DNA from: Mycobacterium lehmannii | GTDB lineage: Bacteria > Actinomycetota > Actinomycetes > Mycobacteriales > Mycobacteriaceae | DNA: 64,000 bases | NCBI RefSeq assembly: GCF_002245535.1 | Contig: NZ_NKCN01000001.1 | Span: forward strand, 62,001-126,000 | Direction of reading: 5' to 3' | In this document: positions 1-10,395 of the stretch, one piece after another | Position numbering within the stretch: the first letter of the stretch is position 1 | How the letters are laid out: each line of letters starts with the position of its first letter | Notes under the pieces: model-generated | What the model was told of the DNA's origin: nothing | The model's database searches: none | Seen by the model: the letters and a program-made list of their open reading frames with translations, nothing else | Position numbers and translations under genes: made by a program

Positions 1-968
1 AACAGCAACTCGAGCATGCTCTCGGTCATGTCGTCGGAGACTTCCAACCGGACCGGGGAACCGAATCGGCGCCGCGCAAGTTCCCGTTCGAGGGCCTGCA
101 GCAGGTCCTCGTCGCGGTCCTCCTCGACCTCAAAATCGGCGTTGCGCGTGATGCGGAACGCGTGGTGCTCGACGATCTCCAGCCCGGGGAACAGGACATG
201 AAGGAACGCCGCGATCAGTTCCTCCATCGGCAGGAAGCGAACGATGCTGGCATCGCTTTCGCGGGCGGCCAGTTCGACGAACCGTTCTACGTTGTCGGGC
301 ACTTTGACTCGGGCGAAGTGCTGCCCACCGTCGTCGGGATGTTTGACGGTGATCGCCAAGTTCAGGCTCAGGCCACTCACGAAAGGGAACGGGTGGGCCG
401 GATCGACGGCGAGCGGCGTCAGCACCGGGAATACCTGCTCGTGGAAGTACGTGGACAACCGTGCGCGTTCGGCCTCGTCGAGTTCGGCCCACGTGACGAT
501 CACGATGCCTTCGTCGGCCAACGCGGGGCGCACCGAATCGAGGAACACGTGCGCGTGCCGGTCGGCGAGGTGCTGGGTTCGCTCGTTGATCCGACGCAAC
601 TGTTCACGTGGTGAGAGCCCGTCGGCGGAGCGCACCGACAGCCCCATTTCGTCGCGGCGTTTCAGTCCGGCGACGCGGACCATGTAGAACTCATCGAGAT
701 TCGAGGCGAAGATCGCAAGGAACTTCGCCCGTTCCAGCAGCGGTAGCGAGGTATCGGCGGCCAATGCCAGTACCCGGGAGTTGAAGTCGAGCCAACTGAG
801 CTCGCGGTTCAGGTAGCGGTCTTCGGGCAGCGCGTTCTCGACGGTGGGGGCGGTCGCCGCGGGAGGGGCTTCGGGCGCCGAGTTACCGGAGTCCGACGGC
901 AACGTTCGGATGCTCGGCGACGGCGGTTCGCCGTCGCTGTCGCGAACCTCGATCCCGGCTTTCGTCAT
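1..968 (-). CDS. ppk: Polyphosphate kinase 1, N-terminal part (runs off window)
   Basis: Polyphosphate kinase 1 reversibly moves the gamma-phosphate of ATP onto a growing inorganic polyphosphate chain. Only about 322 residues are visible because the gene leaves the window at position 1; mycobacterial enzymes are about 740 residues, so the catalytic-histidine half lies outside. Residues 1-50 are a Pro/Ala/Ser-rich tail. The PPK N-domain starts at residue 51 ([13 protein letters not shown]) and continues through [10 protein letters not shown] at 89-98, whose Asn90 matches the ATP-contacting Asn of the family. The start is ATG at 968. It lies 54 nt downstream of fbiD on the same strand, as in M. 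tuberculosis (Rv2984/Rv2983), so the two may be co-transcribed. Confidence 0.95.
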   Translation of the reverse strand, partial: MTKAGIEVRDSDGEPPSPSIRTLPSDSGNSAPEAPPAATAPTVENALPEDRYLNRELSWLDFNSRVLALAADTSLPLLERAKFLAIFASNLDEFYMVRVAGLKRRDEMGLSVRSADGLSPREQLRRINERTQHLADRHAHVFLDSVRPALADEGIVIVTWAELDEAERARLSTYFHEQVFPVLTPLAVDPAHPFPFVSGLSLNLAITVKHPDDGGQHFARVKVPDNVERFVELAARESDASIVRFLPMEELIAAFLHVLFPGLEIVEHHAFRITRNADFEVEEDRDEDLLQALERELARRRFGSPVRLEVSDDMTESMLELL

Positions 969-1022
969 GCCTGCGATGATCCCCTATCCAACGGTCTTCG
1001 TGCCAGCGCGCAGTTGAACGGT

Positions 1023-2710
<1,688 letters not shown>

Positions 2711-2713
2711 CCG

Positions 2714-3817
2714 GTGGACGGTCAGTACGGCGACTCCACTCGCAGCGTCAAATCCGTTGCCTCAGAAGCTGTTCCGGGGCAGGCCGTGGCGCCGTCACCG
2801 GTTCCGGCGTCCACCTTCCACCTGTCGTCCGATCCGTCGGACGTGCCGGACTCCTATGGGCGGAGCTCGAATCCGACCTGGCGCCACCTCGAGTCGGCGC
2901 TCGCGCAACTGGAGGGCGCCCCGTCCGCGCTGGCCTTCGGATCGGGGATGGCCGCGATCACGTCCGTCCTGCGGGTGCTCGCCAAGCCGGGACATAAGCT
3001 TGTCGTGCCCGCCGACGGCTACTATCAGGTCCGCCGGTACGCGTCCGAATACCTTGCCGAGCAAGGGGTTATGGTGGTCCAGGCCGCCACCGAAGAGATG
3101 TGTGCGGCATCGGCGGACGCGGACGTCGTGCTGGCCGAGAGCCCGGCCAATCCGGGCCTGGATGTGGTGGATCTGCACCGGCTCGCGCTGCAGTGCCGTA
3201 GCCGAGGCGCCACGCTCGTCGTCGACAACACCACCGCCACCCCCTTCGGTCAGCAACCGCTTTCGCTGGGCGCCGACGTGGTCGTCGCGAGTGCGACCAA
3301 GGCGTTGTCGGGCCACAGCGATCTGCTCGCCGGTTATGTCGCGAGCGCGCACACCGACCTGATGGCCGAGGTGGAGCGCGAACGACTCCACTCCGGTGCC
3401 ATCCTCGGCGCCTTCGAAGCGTGGCTGCTGATGCGCAGCTTGGGCACCGCCGGCCTGCGCTTCGAACGGCAGTGCCACAACGCGGCGGCGCTCGCGGTGG
3501 CGCTGCACGCCCACCCCGCCGTCCGCGCCGTGCGCTATCCCGGTCTGCCCGATGATCCGTCGCACCGCATTGCGTGCGCGCAGATGAAACGGTTCGGCGG
3601 CCTGATCGCCGTGGAGTTGGCCGACGCTGAGGCTGTGCACAGCCTCGTCGAGCGCAGCGTGCTGCTGATCGCATCGACCAGTTTCGGCGGAATCCACACG
3701 TCGGTGGATCGCCGCGCCCGCTGGGGCGACGACGTCAGCGACGGGTTCGCGCGCATCTCGCTGGGGATCGAGGACACCGACGACCTGATCGCCGACATCG
3801 AGCAGGCGCTGGGCTGA
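2714..3817 (+). CDS. Cystathionine gamma-lyase-like PLP enzyme
   Basis: This is a 367-residue member of the Cys/Met-metabolism PLP family (fold type I), which carries out beta/gamma elimination or replacement on cystathionine and homoserine derivatives. Visible signatures are YGRSSNPTW at 48-56 (substrate/PLP region), GSGMAAI at 77, VVDNTTATP with Asp171 for the pyridine nitrogen, and SATKALSGHSD with the PLP lysine at 196. GTG 2714 has GGAG six bases upstream. It lies three bases behind gpsA and about 60 bases before ddl. I do not recall a gene here in M. tuberculosis, where gpsA and ddlA are neighbours. Lyase versus synthase activity cannot be told from sequence. Confidence 0.88.
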   Translation: MDGQYGDSTRSVKSVASEAVPGQAVAPSPVPASTFHLSSDPSDVPDSYGRSSNPTWRHLESALAQLEGAPSALAFGSGMAAITSVLRVLAKPGHKLVVPADGYYQVRRYASEYLAEQGVMVVQAATEEMCAASADADVVLAESPANPGLDVVDLHRLALQCRSRGATLVVDNTTATPFGQQPLSLGADVVVASATKALSGHSDLLAGYVASAHTDLMAEVERERLHSGAILGAFEAWLLMRSLGTAGLRFERQCHNAAALAVALHAHPAVRAVRYPGLPDDPSHRIACAQMKRFGGLIAVELADAEAVHSLVERSVLLIASTSFGGIHTSVDRRARWGDDVSDGFARISLGIEDTDDLIADIEQALG

Positions 3818-3879
3818 CACCGCCACCGGGGCATCGCCGGACGACCGGCCGCCGAAGCGGGCGGTAGCCTCTCTAGGTT

Positions 3880-5034
3880 GTGACTGCCCGCCATGAGTCC
3901 GGAGCCGCCCGGCCGGCGACATCGGACAGGAGCACCGGACGCGTCCGGGTTGCCGTCGTCTACGGCGGACGCAGCTCCGAGCACGCGATCTCCTGCGTAT
4001 CCGCAGGCAGCATCCTGCGCAACCTCGATCCGCAGCGGTTCGAAGTCGTCGCCGTCGGCATCACCCCGGAAGGGGCCTGGATGTTGACCGACGCGCAGCC
4101 GGACAGTCTTGCGATCACCGACGGCCGACTTCCGGAGGTGACCGCCGCGTCGGGTACCGAATTGGCCCTGGCTGCCGATCCGGGCCGCGGCGGCCAACTG
4201 CTGTCGCTGGGTCAGGGGGCGGGGGAGATGCTGGCGGCGGTCGACGTGGTCTTCCCGGTTCTGCACGGTCCGTACGGCGAAGACGGCACGATTCAGGGGC
4301 TGCTCGAGTTGGCGGGGGTGCCCTATGTCGGAGCGGGTGTCCTGGCCAGTGCCGTGGGCATGGACAAGGAGTTCACCAAGAAGCTGCTGGGTGCCGCGGG
4401 CCTGCCGATCGGCGATCACGAAGTGCTGCGGCCCCGCCAGGACACCTTGGCTTTCGAGGCTCGCGAGCGGCTCGGCCTGCCCGTCTTCGTGAAGCCGGCG
4501 CGCGGGGGGTCGTCGATCGGCGTCAGCCGGGTTACGGCGTGGGATCAGCTGCCGTCGGCGATTGAACAGGCCCGCCGCCACGATCCGAAGGTGATCGTCG
4601 AAGCCGCGGTGCCCGGGCGCGAACTCGAGTGCGGCGTGCTCGAATTCCCCGACGGCCGGATCGAGGCAAGCGCGCTCGGCGAGATCCGGGTCGCAGGCGT
4701 ACGCGGCCGCGAGGACGGCTTCTACGACTTCGCGACGAAATACCTCGAGGACGCCGCCGAACTGGATGTCCCCGCCAAAGTCGACGACGACGTTGCCGAG
4801 GCGGTGCGACGGCTCTCGATTCAGGCCTTCAACGCGATCGACTGTCAGGGGCTGGCCCGCGTCGACTTCTTCCTCACCGATGACGGGCCCGTGATCAACG
4901 AGCTCAACACCATGCCGGGGTTCACCACCATCTCGATGTACCCGCAGATGTGGGCGGCCAGCGGCGTCGACTACCCGACCCTGCTGGCCACGATGGTCGA
5001 AACCGCACTCAAACGCGGCACCGGTCTGCGCTGA
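3880..5034 (+). CDS. ddl: D-alanine--D-alanine ligase
   Basis: Ddl makes D-Ala-D-Ala for the peptidoglycan stem peptide in an ATP-dependent cytosolic reaction. The 384-residue ATP-grasp protein shows [18 protein letters not shown] near residues 26-43, [27 protein letters not shown] and the metal-binding [10 protein letters not shown] near the C-terminus. About 20 residues precede the conserved core when GTG 3880 is used, slightly longer than the M. tuberculosis protein; this start is the first good one after the previous gene and no strong Shine-Dalgarno is seen. It is last in the gpsA run and converges with the DUF3515 gene 29 bp away. Confidence 0.95.
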   Translation: MTARHESGAARPATSDRSTGRVRVAVVYGGRSSEHAISCVSAGSILRNLDPQRFEVVAVGITPEGAWMLTDAQPDSLAITDGRLPEVTAASGTELALAADPGRGGQLLSLGQGAGEMLAAVDVVFPVLHGPYGEDGTIQGLLELAGVPYVGAGVLASAVGMDKEFTKKLLGAAGLPIGDHEVLRPRQDTLAFEARERLGLPVFVKPARGGSSIGVSRVTAWDQLPSAIEQARRHDPKVIVEAAVPGRELECGVLEFPDGRIEASALGEIRVAGVRGREDGFYDFATKYLEDAAELDVPAKVDDDVAEAVRRLSIQAFNAIDCQGLARVDFFLTDDGPVINELNTMPGFTTISMYPQMWAASGVDYPTLLATMVETALKRGTGLR

Positions 5035-5063
5035 CGGGCGCTACCTGCGGCCCCAGCGCAGCA

Positions 5064-5630
5064 TCAACGCACCGGCGCGGGAGCGACGGGCTTGGCCGGA
5101 AGCGCATCGGCGATGACCGTGGACAGCAGCTGAATCGGCGTCGGGCCGGTGCCCTGCGGCAGGGTCAGGGCGACGTACACGCCGCGGTCGACGGCGTACC
5201 ACGTGCTGCGCGCCTGTTCGGCGCCCGCGTCATCGACGCCGGCCTCACCCACCCGGAACCACTGCACGTCGTCCACCACCTGCACCGGCGCACCGACGAC
5301 GAATTCCGTGGGCCGTTCCACCCCGCAGCGCAGCACGATCGGTTCGCCCTGACCTGCGGCCCGCCACGCTGCCGCACCGGCGGGCGCGGGATCGGCCAAC
5401 GGTGCGCGGGCGTGATCGCCGAGTTTGTCCGGCAGTCGGGCGATCAGGTCGGCGCATTCGGCGCTCGTGGCCTGCGGGGCGGGCACCGGCACCAACGGCA
5501 CCGCCTGTTGCTCCTCGGGGTTCTGGCGCAGCGCGGCGATCACCAGAACCGCCACGACCGCCGCCACCGCCACTACCAGCGCGGCGATCAGCAGCGCCCG
5601 CGGCGGCCCGTCACCGGTCTGTGAAGCCAC
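5064..5630 (-). CDS. DUF3515 membrane-anchored protein
   Basis: This is a 188-residue protein of the actinobacterial DUF3515 family; function unknown. Residues 12-34 form one hydrophobic segment (ALLIAALVVAVAAVVAVLVI), so the rest is probably outside the membrane. Four cysteines (ECADLIARL, VLRCGVERP and others) and a conserved WYAVDRGVYVALT stretch mark the family. M. tuberculosis has the same gene beside ddlA (Rv2980, from memory). GTG 5630 is preceded by TAGAGT with exactly six bases between, a leaderless pattern; that hexamer overlaps the stop of the upstream AsnC-type gene. Confidence 0.85.
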   Translation of the reverse strand: MASQTGDGPPRALLIAALVVAVAAVVAVLVIAALRQNPEEQQAVPLVPVPAPQATSAECADLIARLPDKLGDHARAPLADPAPAGAAAWRAAGQGEPIVLRCGVERPTEFVVGAPVQVVDDVQWFRVGEAGVDDAGAEQARSTWYAVDRGVYVALTLPQGTGPTPIQLLSTVIADALPAKPVAPAPVR

Positions 5631-5636
5631 GGTCCA

Positions 5637-5642
5637 ACTCTA
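5637..5642 (-). promoter_or_regulatory. Leaderless-type -10 hexamer for the DUF3515 gene
   Basis: On the minus strand TAGAGT is followed by six bases and GTG 5630. The TAG of this hexamer is also the stop codon (5640-5642) of the upstream AsnC-domain gene. Confidence 0.5.
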
Positions 5643-5867
5643 GAGAGGCGCCCCGTTGGCGATCGGACAGGTCAGCGTGCGGGTGATACCGGTTACCTGT
5701 TGAACATTGGGAACCACGGTGGCTTTCAGATCGGCCAAGGTGTCGGCGCCCACGCGCACGACCACGTCGTACGGTCCCGTCACGTACTCGGCGGACACCA
5801 CCCCGGGAAGCGCGGCGAGTTGTTTGGCGACGACCTCGGCGCGGCCCACCTCGGTCTGAATCAGCAT
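5640..5867 (-). CDS. Stand-alone AsnC/Lrp ligand-binding (RAM) domain protein
   Basis: This 75-residue protein matches only the C-terminal effector-binding domain of Lrp/AsnC regulators (MLIQTEVGRAEVVAKQL start, YVTGPYDVVVRVGADTL middle). It has no helix-turn-helix, so it cannot bind DNA like a full Lrp protein; such domains usually form oligomers that bind amino acids. An in-frame GTG lies 15 bases upstream, but ATG 5867 has a strong GGAGG five bases before it and is preferred. It is 9 bp from the DUF3515 gene on the same strand and diverges from thiL. Confidence 0.85.
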   Translation of the reverse strand: MLIQTEVGRAEVVAKQLAALPGVVSAEYVTGPYDVVVRVGADTLADLKATVVPNVQQVTGITRTLTCPIANGAPL

Positions 5868-6001
5868 GAAAGCCTCCACCACCCGCTGTTCCTCCCCATC
5901 GCTGCATAGACTCCACGCCGCAGGCGCTTAACGTACCGCAGGTGCGGCCGGTGTTCAGGCCGGCACGGAATGGACAAGGTGCGGCCGCGACGGGAGGTGA
6001 C

Positions 6002-6955
6002 ATGGCGTACGACGCCGAAACCCTGGCGCAAGTGGGCGAGTTCGCGGTGATCCGCCGCTTGGTGGCCGGGCGCCGCCAACCGGACGCCGTCGCGCTGGGG
6101 CCCGGTGACGACGCCGCGGTGCTGTTCGCGCCCGACGGTAAGACGGTCGTGAGCACCGACATGCTGGTGGCCGAGCGTCACTTTCGGTTGGACTGGTCGA
6201 CCCCGCATGACGTGGGGCGCAAGGCGATCGCGCAGAACGCCGCCGACATCGAGGCGATGGGCGCACGCGCGACCGCCTTCGTCGTCGCATTCGGGGCGCC
6301 CTCGGATACGCCGGCCGCCCAGGCGCTGCAGCTTGCCGACGGCATGTGGCGCGAGGCCGAGTCGATGGGCGCGGGCATCGTCGGCGGTGACCTCGTCAGC
6401 GCGCCGCGGTGGGTGATCTCGGTGACGGCGCTCGGTGATCTCGACGGCCGCGAGCCGGTGCGCCGCGGCGGGGCACGACCCGGCGACGTGGTGGCCATCG
6501 CCGGTGACATCGGTTGCTCAGCCGCCGGATTCGAATTGTGGCGCAATGATATTCGACGATTCGACGAATTGCGTAGCTGCCATGTCGCGCCGCGGCCCCC
6601 TTATGGACAGGGCCGCATCGCCGCCGAAAACGGCGCGACCGCGATGACCGACGTGTCCGACGGACTGCTGGCCGACCTAGGCCACATCGCCGAGGCGTCC
6701 GGCGTGGGCATCGACCTGTCCACTGCGGCATTGACCGCGGACCGCGACGTGCTCGCCGGCGCGGCCGAAGCGGTCGGCGCCGACGCGTGGGCGTGGATCC
6801 TCGGCGGTGGCGAGGACCATGCGCTGGTCGCGACGTTCCCGGGAGCGCCACCGTCCGGGTGGAGGGAGATCGGTCGCGTGCAGGAGGGCCCGGAGCGAGT
6901 GTCGGTCGACGGCGCGGCCTGGCAGGGGAATGCCGGGTGGCAGTCGTTCGACTAG
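6002..6955 (+). CDS. thiL: Thiamine-monophosphate kinase
   Basis: ThiL phosphorylates thiamine monophosphate to the active cofactor thiamine diphosphate. The 317-residue protein carries the AIRS/ThiL signatures: GPGDDAAVLF near residue 36, STDMLVAERHFRLDW near 50-65, QNAADIEAMGA, and AMTDVSDGLLADLGHIA near 215-231, which supply the Asp residues for Mg-ATP. The frame is open 60 bases further upstream, but ATG 6002 is preceded by GGGAGG at a good distance and gives the family N-terminus. It is the first gene of a plus-strand run with the DUF1330 gene and ung. Confidence 0.95.
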   Translation: MAYDAETLAQVGEFAVIRRLVAGRRQPDAVALGPGDDAAVLFAPDGKTVVSTDMLVAERHFRLDWSTPHDVGRKAIAQNAADIEAMGARATAFVVAFGAPSDTPAAQALQLADGMWREAESMGAGIVGGDLVSAPRWVISVTALGDLDGREPVRRGGARPGDVVAIAGDIGCSAAGFELWRNDIRRFDELRSCHVAPRPPYGQGRIAAENGATAMTDVSDGLLADLGHIAEASGVGIDLSTAALTADRDVLAGAAEAVGADAWAWILGGGEDHALVATFPGAPPSGWREIGRVQEGPERVSVDGAAWQGNAGWQSFD

Positions 6956-6970
6956 TTAGGGTGTCGACTC

Positions 6971-7261
6971 GTGACCGTGTACGCCATCGCCCAGCTGAGG
7001 TTCACGGACCGTGCGGCCTATGACCGCTACCAAGCCCGTTTCATGGAGGTCTTCAACCGGTATTCGGGGACGCTGCTCGCGGCGGATGACTCTCCGCAGA
7101 TTCTGGAGGGCGAGTCGGACCGCGAGAAGGTCGTGTTGATGTCGTTTCCCGATGAGCCTTCGTTTCGGGACTGGGCGAACTCGACCGAGTATCAGGAGAT
7201 CTCGAAGGACCGCCGGGCCGGCGCTGATTCGGTGGTGTTGCTGATCGAGGGCTTGGCATGA
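6971..7261 (+). CDS. DUF1330 dimeric alpha/beta-barrel protein
   Basis: This 96-residue protein belongs to the DUF1330 family of small ferredoxin-like alpha/beta-barrel proteins. The family pattern is visible: [16 protein letters not shown] at the start, [15 protein letters not shown] in the middle, and [15 protein letters not shown] followed by YQEISKDRR. Function is unknown. GTG 6971 follows thiL by 15 bp; a TAGGGT hexamer ends eight bases before it, so a near-leaderless promoter is possible. Its stop overlaps the ATG of ung (ATGA), so the two are probably translationally coupled. Confidence 0.85.
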   Translation: MTVYAIAQLRFTDRAAYDRYQARFMEVFNRYSGTLLAADDSPQILEGESDREKVVLMSFPDEPSFRDWANSTEYQEISKDRRAGADSVVLLIEGLA

Positions 7262-7941
7262 CGGCGCGGCCGCTGCACGAGCTCGTCGAGCAGGGCTGGG
7301 CCACGGCTCTGGAACCGGTCGCGGGTCAGGTCGCGCAGATGGGCGAGTTTCTCCGCGCCGAACTGGCCACCGGAAACGGATATCTGCCCGCGGGTCAGAA
7401 CGTGTTGCGCGCGTTCACCTTTCCGATGGACAGGGTGCGGGTACTGATCGTCGGACAGGACCCATACCCGACGCCCGGTCACGCCGTCGGCCTCAGTTTC
7501 TCGGTGGCGCCCGAGGTGCGGCCGCTGCCGCGCAGCCTGGAGAACATCTTCAAGGAGTATGGAAGCGACCTCGGCCACCCCGCCCCGTCCACCGGCGACC
7601 TGACGCCATGGGCCGAACGCGGGGTGATGCTGCTCAACAGGGTGCTCACCGTTCGACCGGGCACACCTGCGTCGCACCGCGGTAAGGGCTGGGAAGCGGT
7701 GACCGAGTGCGCGATTCGCGCGCTGGTCGCGCGCCGGCAGCCGTTGGTCGCGGTGCTATGGGGTCGCGACGCGTCGACGCTGAAACCGATGCTGGACGGC
7801 GCCGACTGCGTGGCGATCGAGTCTCCGCACCCGTCGCCGCTGTCGGCGTCGCGGGGCTTCTTCGGCTCGCGACCGTTCAGCCGCGCGAACGAACTGCTCG
7901 AGAAGATGGGCGCCGAGCAGATCGACTGGCGGCTGCCCTAG
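7258..7941 (+). CDS. ung: Uracil-DNA glycosylase, family 1
   Basis: Ung cuts uracil from DNA to start base-excision repair, an important task in a GC-rich genome where cytosine deamination is frequent. The 227-residue protein has the water-activating motif [13 protein letters not shown] with Asp68 and the leucine-loop motif [18 protein letters not shown] with His191, both complete. Length is normal for the family. The start ATG 7258 overlaps the preceding stop by four bases. It converges with a lipoprotein gene that begins two bases beyond its stop. Confidence 0.97.
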   Translation: MTARPLHELVEQGWATALEPVAGQVAQMGEFLRAELATGNGYLPAGQNVLRAFTFPMDRVRVLIVGQDPYPTPGHAVGLSFSVAPEVRPLPRSLENIFKEYGSDLGHPAPSTGDLTPWAERGVMLLNRVLTVRPGTPASHRGKGWEAVTECAIRALVARRQPLVAVLWGRDASTLKPMLDGADCVAIESPHPSPLSASRGFFGSRPFSRANELLEKMGAEQIDWRLP

Positions 7942-7943
7942 GG

Positions 7944-8270
7944 TTATCCGACTCCCGGAATCGGCGGCGGCGAGGGAATCGGCGGAGGAGACGGAATCGC
8001 CGGCGGTGACGGGACATCGGGCACCGGAACCTCGACGGTGCCGTTCCCTTCGGTGGTGGTGGCCGGCGATTCCGGCGACGCCGGGGTGGTCTCCGGCGCG
8101 CTCGTCTCCACCGTCACTTCCACCGACGTGGTCGGCGATGTCGTCGACGTAGTAGTGGTGGTGGTCTCGTCGCCGGCGGAATCACCGCCGCCGCACGCGG
8201 TCAACAAGGCCAGCGCACATCCGGACGCCAGCGCGGTCAGGGTGGATCTTGTAGCTGCACGAGAGGTCAT
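7944..8270 (-). CDS. Small Thr/Pro-rich lipoprotein
   Basis: This is a 108-residue putative lipoprotein of unknown function. Residues 1-25 are a signal peptide ending in a lipobox LLTAC with the acylated Cys at 26, followed by GGGDS. Residues about 34-70 are a Thr/Ser-rich linker and the C-terminus is proline-rich with repeated IPSPPP units encoded by three 18-bp repeats (7957-8010). There is no folded domain to recognise, so it may be a surface tether or spacer. It lies between convergent ung and upstream rpmB, on the same strand as rpmB. Confidence 0.75.
   Translation of the reverse strand: MTSRAATRSTLTALASGCALALLTACGGGDSAGDETTTTTTSTTSPTTSVEVTVETSAPETTPASPESPATTTEGNGTVEVPVPDVPSPPAIPSPPPIPSPPPIPGVG
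7957..8010. repeat. Three tandem 18-bp coding repeats
   Basis: Units 7957-7974, 7975-7992 and 7993-8010 each begin GGAATCG and vary at few positions. They encode the IPSPPP/IPSPPA repeats at the end of the lipoprotein and could change copy number between strains. Confidence 0.8.
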
Positions 8271-8313
8271 GCAGCACGGCTACCCGGTCTCTTGTAGCGG
8301 CAATCGCGGCGTG

Positions 8314-8505
8314 TCAGCCGCGCGAGACCTTTCCGGCCTTGATGCACGACGTGCACACGTTCATGCGCTGCTTGTTGCCGCCGGGGCGGGCGGCGCGCAC
8401 GGTCTGGATGTTGGGATCCCAGCGACGGCTGGTCCGGCGATGGGAGTGCGAGACCGACTTGCCGAAGCCGGGTCCCTTCCCGCAGATATCGCACACGGCA
8501 GCCAT
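8314..8505 (-). CDS. rpmB: 50S ribosomal protein L28 (zinc-type)
   Basis: L28 is a small basic protein of the large ribosomal subunit. The 63-residue product shows [11 protein letters not shown] at 5-15, the conserved SHRRTSRRW stretch and CTSC at 51-54. The two CxxC pairs make this the zinc-binding (C+) form; mycobacteria usually also carry a zinc-free paralogue elsewhere that is expressed when zinc is scarce. GAGGAG lies just upstream of ATG 8505. It is divergent from the DAK-family gene across about 250 bp that contains a possible -10 TAGGCT (8698-8703) reading toward that gene. Confidence 0.95.
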   Translation of the reverse strand: MAAVCDICGKGPGFGKSVSHSHRRTSRRWDPNIQTVRAARPGGNKQRMNVCTSCIKAGKVSRG

Positions 8506-8752
8506 ATGCAGAACTCCTCAGATCAGTACGTGGGGTCCGGGTCGCGGCACCGCGACCGGCGCGGCTCGACCCGACAACCTGACCAGGATACCGGCAGCCG
8601 CGGCGAACGCCAAAAACACCGCCCCGCGCTGCGCGCGAGCCTGGCCCAGCCTACCGACCGGCGAGAACGTTGTGCCGAGGCTGTCAGGTCCAATCGCTAG
8701 GCTGACCGCACGGCGGGGTGCGTGGAGCGTCACATTTCTGCGGAGGTTAGGC

Positions 8753-10393
8753 ATGTCGGCTCGACTGCTCGATGCCCCCATGCTGCAGAAGTGGTCGCAC
8801 ACCGCGGTCGGTGACCTCATCACCCATGCCGACGAGATCAACCGACTCAACGTGTTCCCGGTCGCCGACGCCGACACCGGCACGAACCTGCTGTTCACCA
8901 TGCGTTCGGCGTGGGCGCAAGCCGATGCGCTGGCCGGCGCCTTCGACGTCGCCGAAGTCGCGGCGGCGCTGGCACGCGGCGCCGTCCACGGGGCGCGGGG
9001 CAACTCGGGCGTGATCCTGTCCCAGATACTGCGCGCGCTGGCCGAGGTAACCGCAGAAGCGTCGGCCGATCTGCACCGTGGTCTCGACCGGGTGGACGGG
9101 CCGCTGTTCGCCGCGGCGCTGCACCACGCCGTGGTGTTGGTGATCCGGGCGATGGGCGAGGCCGTGCCGGGCACCATCGTCACAGTGCTCCAGGCCGCGG
9201 CCGAGGCCGCCGAGCAGGCCTCGACCGATGGCGCCGAGCTGCCCGAGGTCGTGTGCGGGGCCGCAGACGCGGCAGCGCAGTCGCTGGAGAAGACCACCGG
9301 CCAACTCGACGTGCTGGCCCGCGCCGGCGTGGTCGACGCCGGAGGGCGCGGCCTGCTGGTACTGCTGGACGCGATGAGCACCACGCTGACCGGCAGTGCT
9401 CCGCGCAGGACGGAGTACATTCCGGCGCCGCCACCGCATACCGACAACGGTGCCAACCGCGTCGTCGCGGCTCCGCAGTTCGAGGTGATGTACCTGCTCA
9501 GCGGCTGCGATCCGGCAGGGGTGGAGAAACTGCGCAACGACCTCGACGGGCTGGGCGACTCGGTGGCCATCGCCGCCCCGTCGGACGGCAGCGGCCATTA
9601 CTCGGTGCATGTGCACGCCGACGACGCCGGTGCCGCCGTCGAGGCCGGACTCGCGGTGGGCACCACAAGCCGCATCCAGATCACCGCTCTCAGCGGCACC
9701 CCCGATGCCCGCCCGGTGAGGGCGTGGTCGCACGGACGGACGGTGCTCGCCGTCGTCGACGGGACGGGGGCCGAAGAGTTGTTCGCGGCCGAGGGCGCCC
9801 ACGTGCTGCGGCTCGAGGGCGACGCGCCGGTCAGCGCCAAGCGACTGCTGCACGCACTGGTCAACGCCGACGCGGGCCAGGCGATGATCCTGCCGAACGG
9901 ATATGTCGCGGCCGAGGAACTGGTCGCCGGGTGCACAGCCGCGATGGGCTGGGGCCTCGACGTGGTGCCGGTACCCACGGCGTCCATGGTTCAAGGGCTG
10001 GCGGCGCTGGCGGTCCACGACGACGCCCGCCAGGCCGTCGACGACGGCTACACCATGGCCAGGGCTGCCGCGGGCGCGCGGCACGGGTCGGTGCGGATCG
10101 CTACCGAGGAAGCCCTCACCTGGGCGGGGATGTGCAAGCCGGGCGACGGTCTCGGCATCTCCGGCGACGAAGTGCTGATCGTCGGCGACGATCTGGCCGC
10201 GGCGGGAGCGGGGCTGATCGACCTGTTGCTGGCCGCCGGCGGTGAACTCGTCACGGTCCTCACCGGCGCCGGGGTCGACGAGGGTGTCGCCGGCGCGCTC
10301 TCCGAGCACGTGCACGACCGGCATCCCGGCGTCGAACTGGTGACCTACCACACCGGCCACCGCGGCGACGCCTTGCTGATCGGGGTGGAATAG
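8753..10393 (+). CDS. DAK2-domain protein (FakA/DhaL-like kinase family)
   Basis: This 546-residue protein has an N-terminal DhaL-like kinase domain (residues about 10-200) with FPVADADTGTNLLFTM, whose three Asp residues chelate Mg-ATP in the family, and GARGNSGVILSQ. The rest matches the middle and C-terminal regions of FakA-type proteins, which phosphorylate fatty acids held by a FakB/DegV partner. No DegV-like gene is in this window. ATG 8753 has GGAGG six bases upstream. recG follows two bases after the stop. In M. tuberculosis this region appears split into Rv2974c and Rv2975c (from memory); here it is one intact frame. Confidence 0.88.
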   Translation: MSARLLDAPMLQKWSHTAVGDLITHADEINRLNVFPVADADTGTNLLFTMRSAWAQADALAGAFDVAEVAAALARGAVHGARGNSGVILSQILRALAEVTAEASADLHRGLDRVDGPLFAAALHHAVVLVIRAMGEAVPGTIVTVLQAAAEAAEQASTDGAELPEVVCGAADAAAQSLEKTTGQLDVLARAGVVDAGGRGLLVLLDAMSTTLTGSAPRRTEYIPAPPPHTDNGANRVVAAPQFEVMYLLSGCDPAGVEKLRNDLDGLGDSVAIAAPSDGSGHYSVHVHADDAGAAVEAGLAVGTTSRIQITALSGTPDARPVRAWSHGRTVLAVVDGTGAEELFAAEGAHVLRLEGDAPVSAKRLLHALVNADAGQAMILPNGYVAAEELVAGCTAAMGWGLDVVPVPTASMVQGLAALAVHDDARQAVDDGYTMARAAAGARHGSVRIATEEALTWAGMCKPGDGLGISGDEVLIVGDDLAAAGAGLIDLLLAAGGELVTVLTGAGVDEGVAGALSEHVHDRHPGVELVTYHTGHRGDALLIGVE

Positions 10394-10395
10394 CC

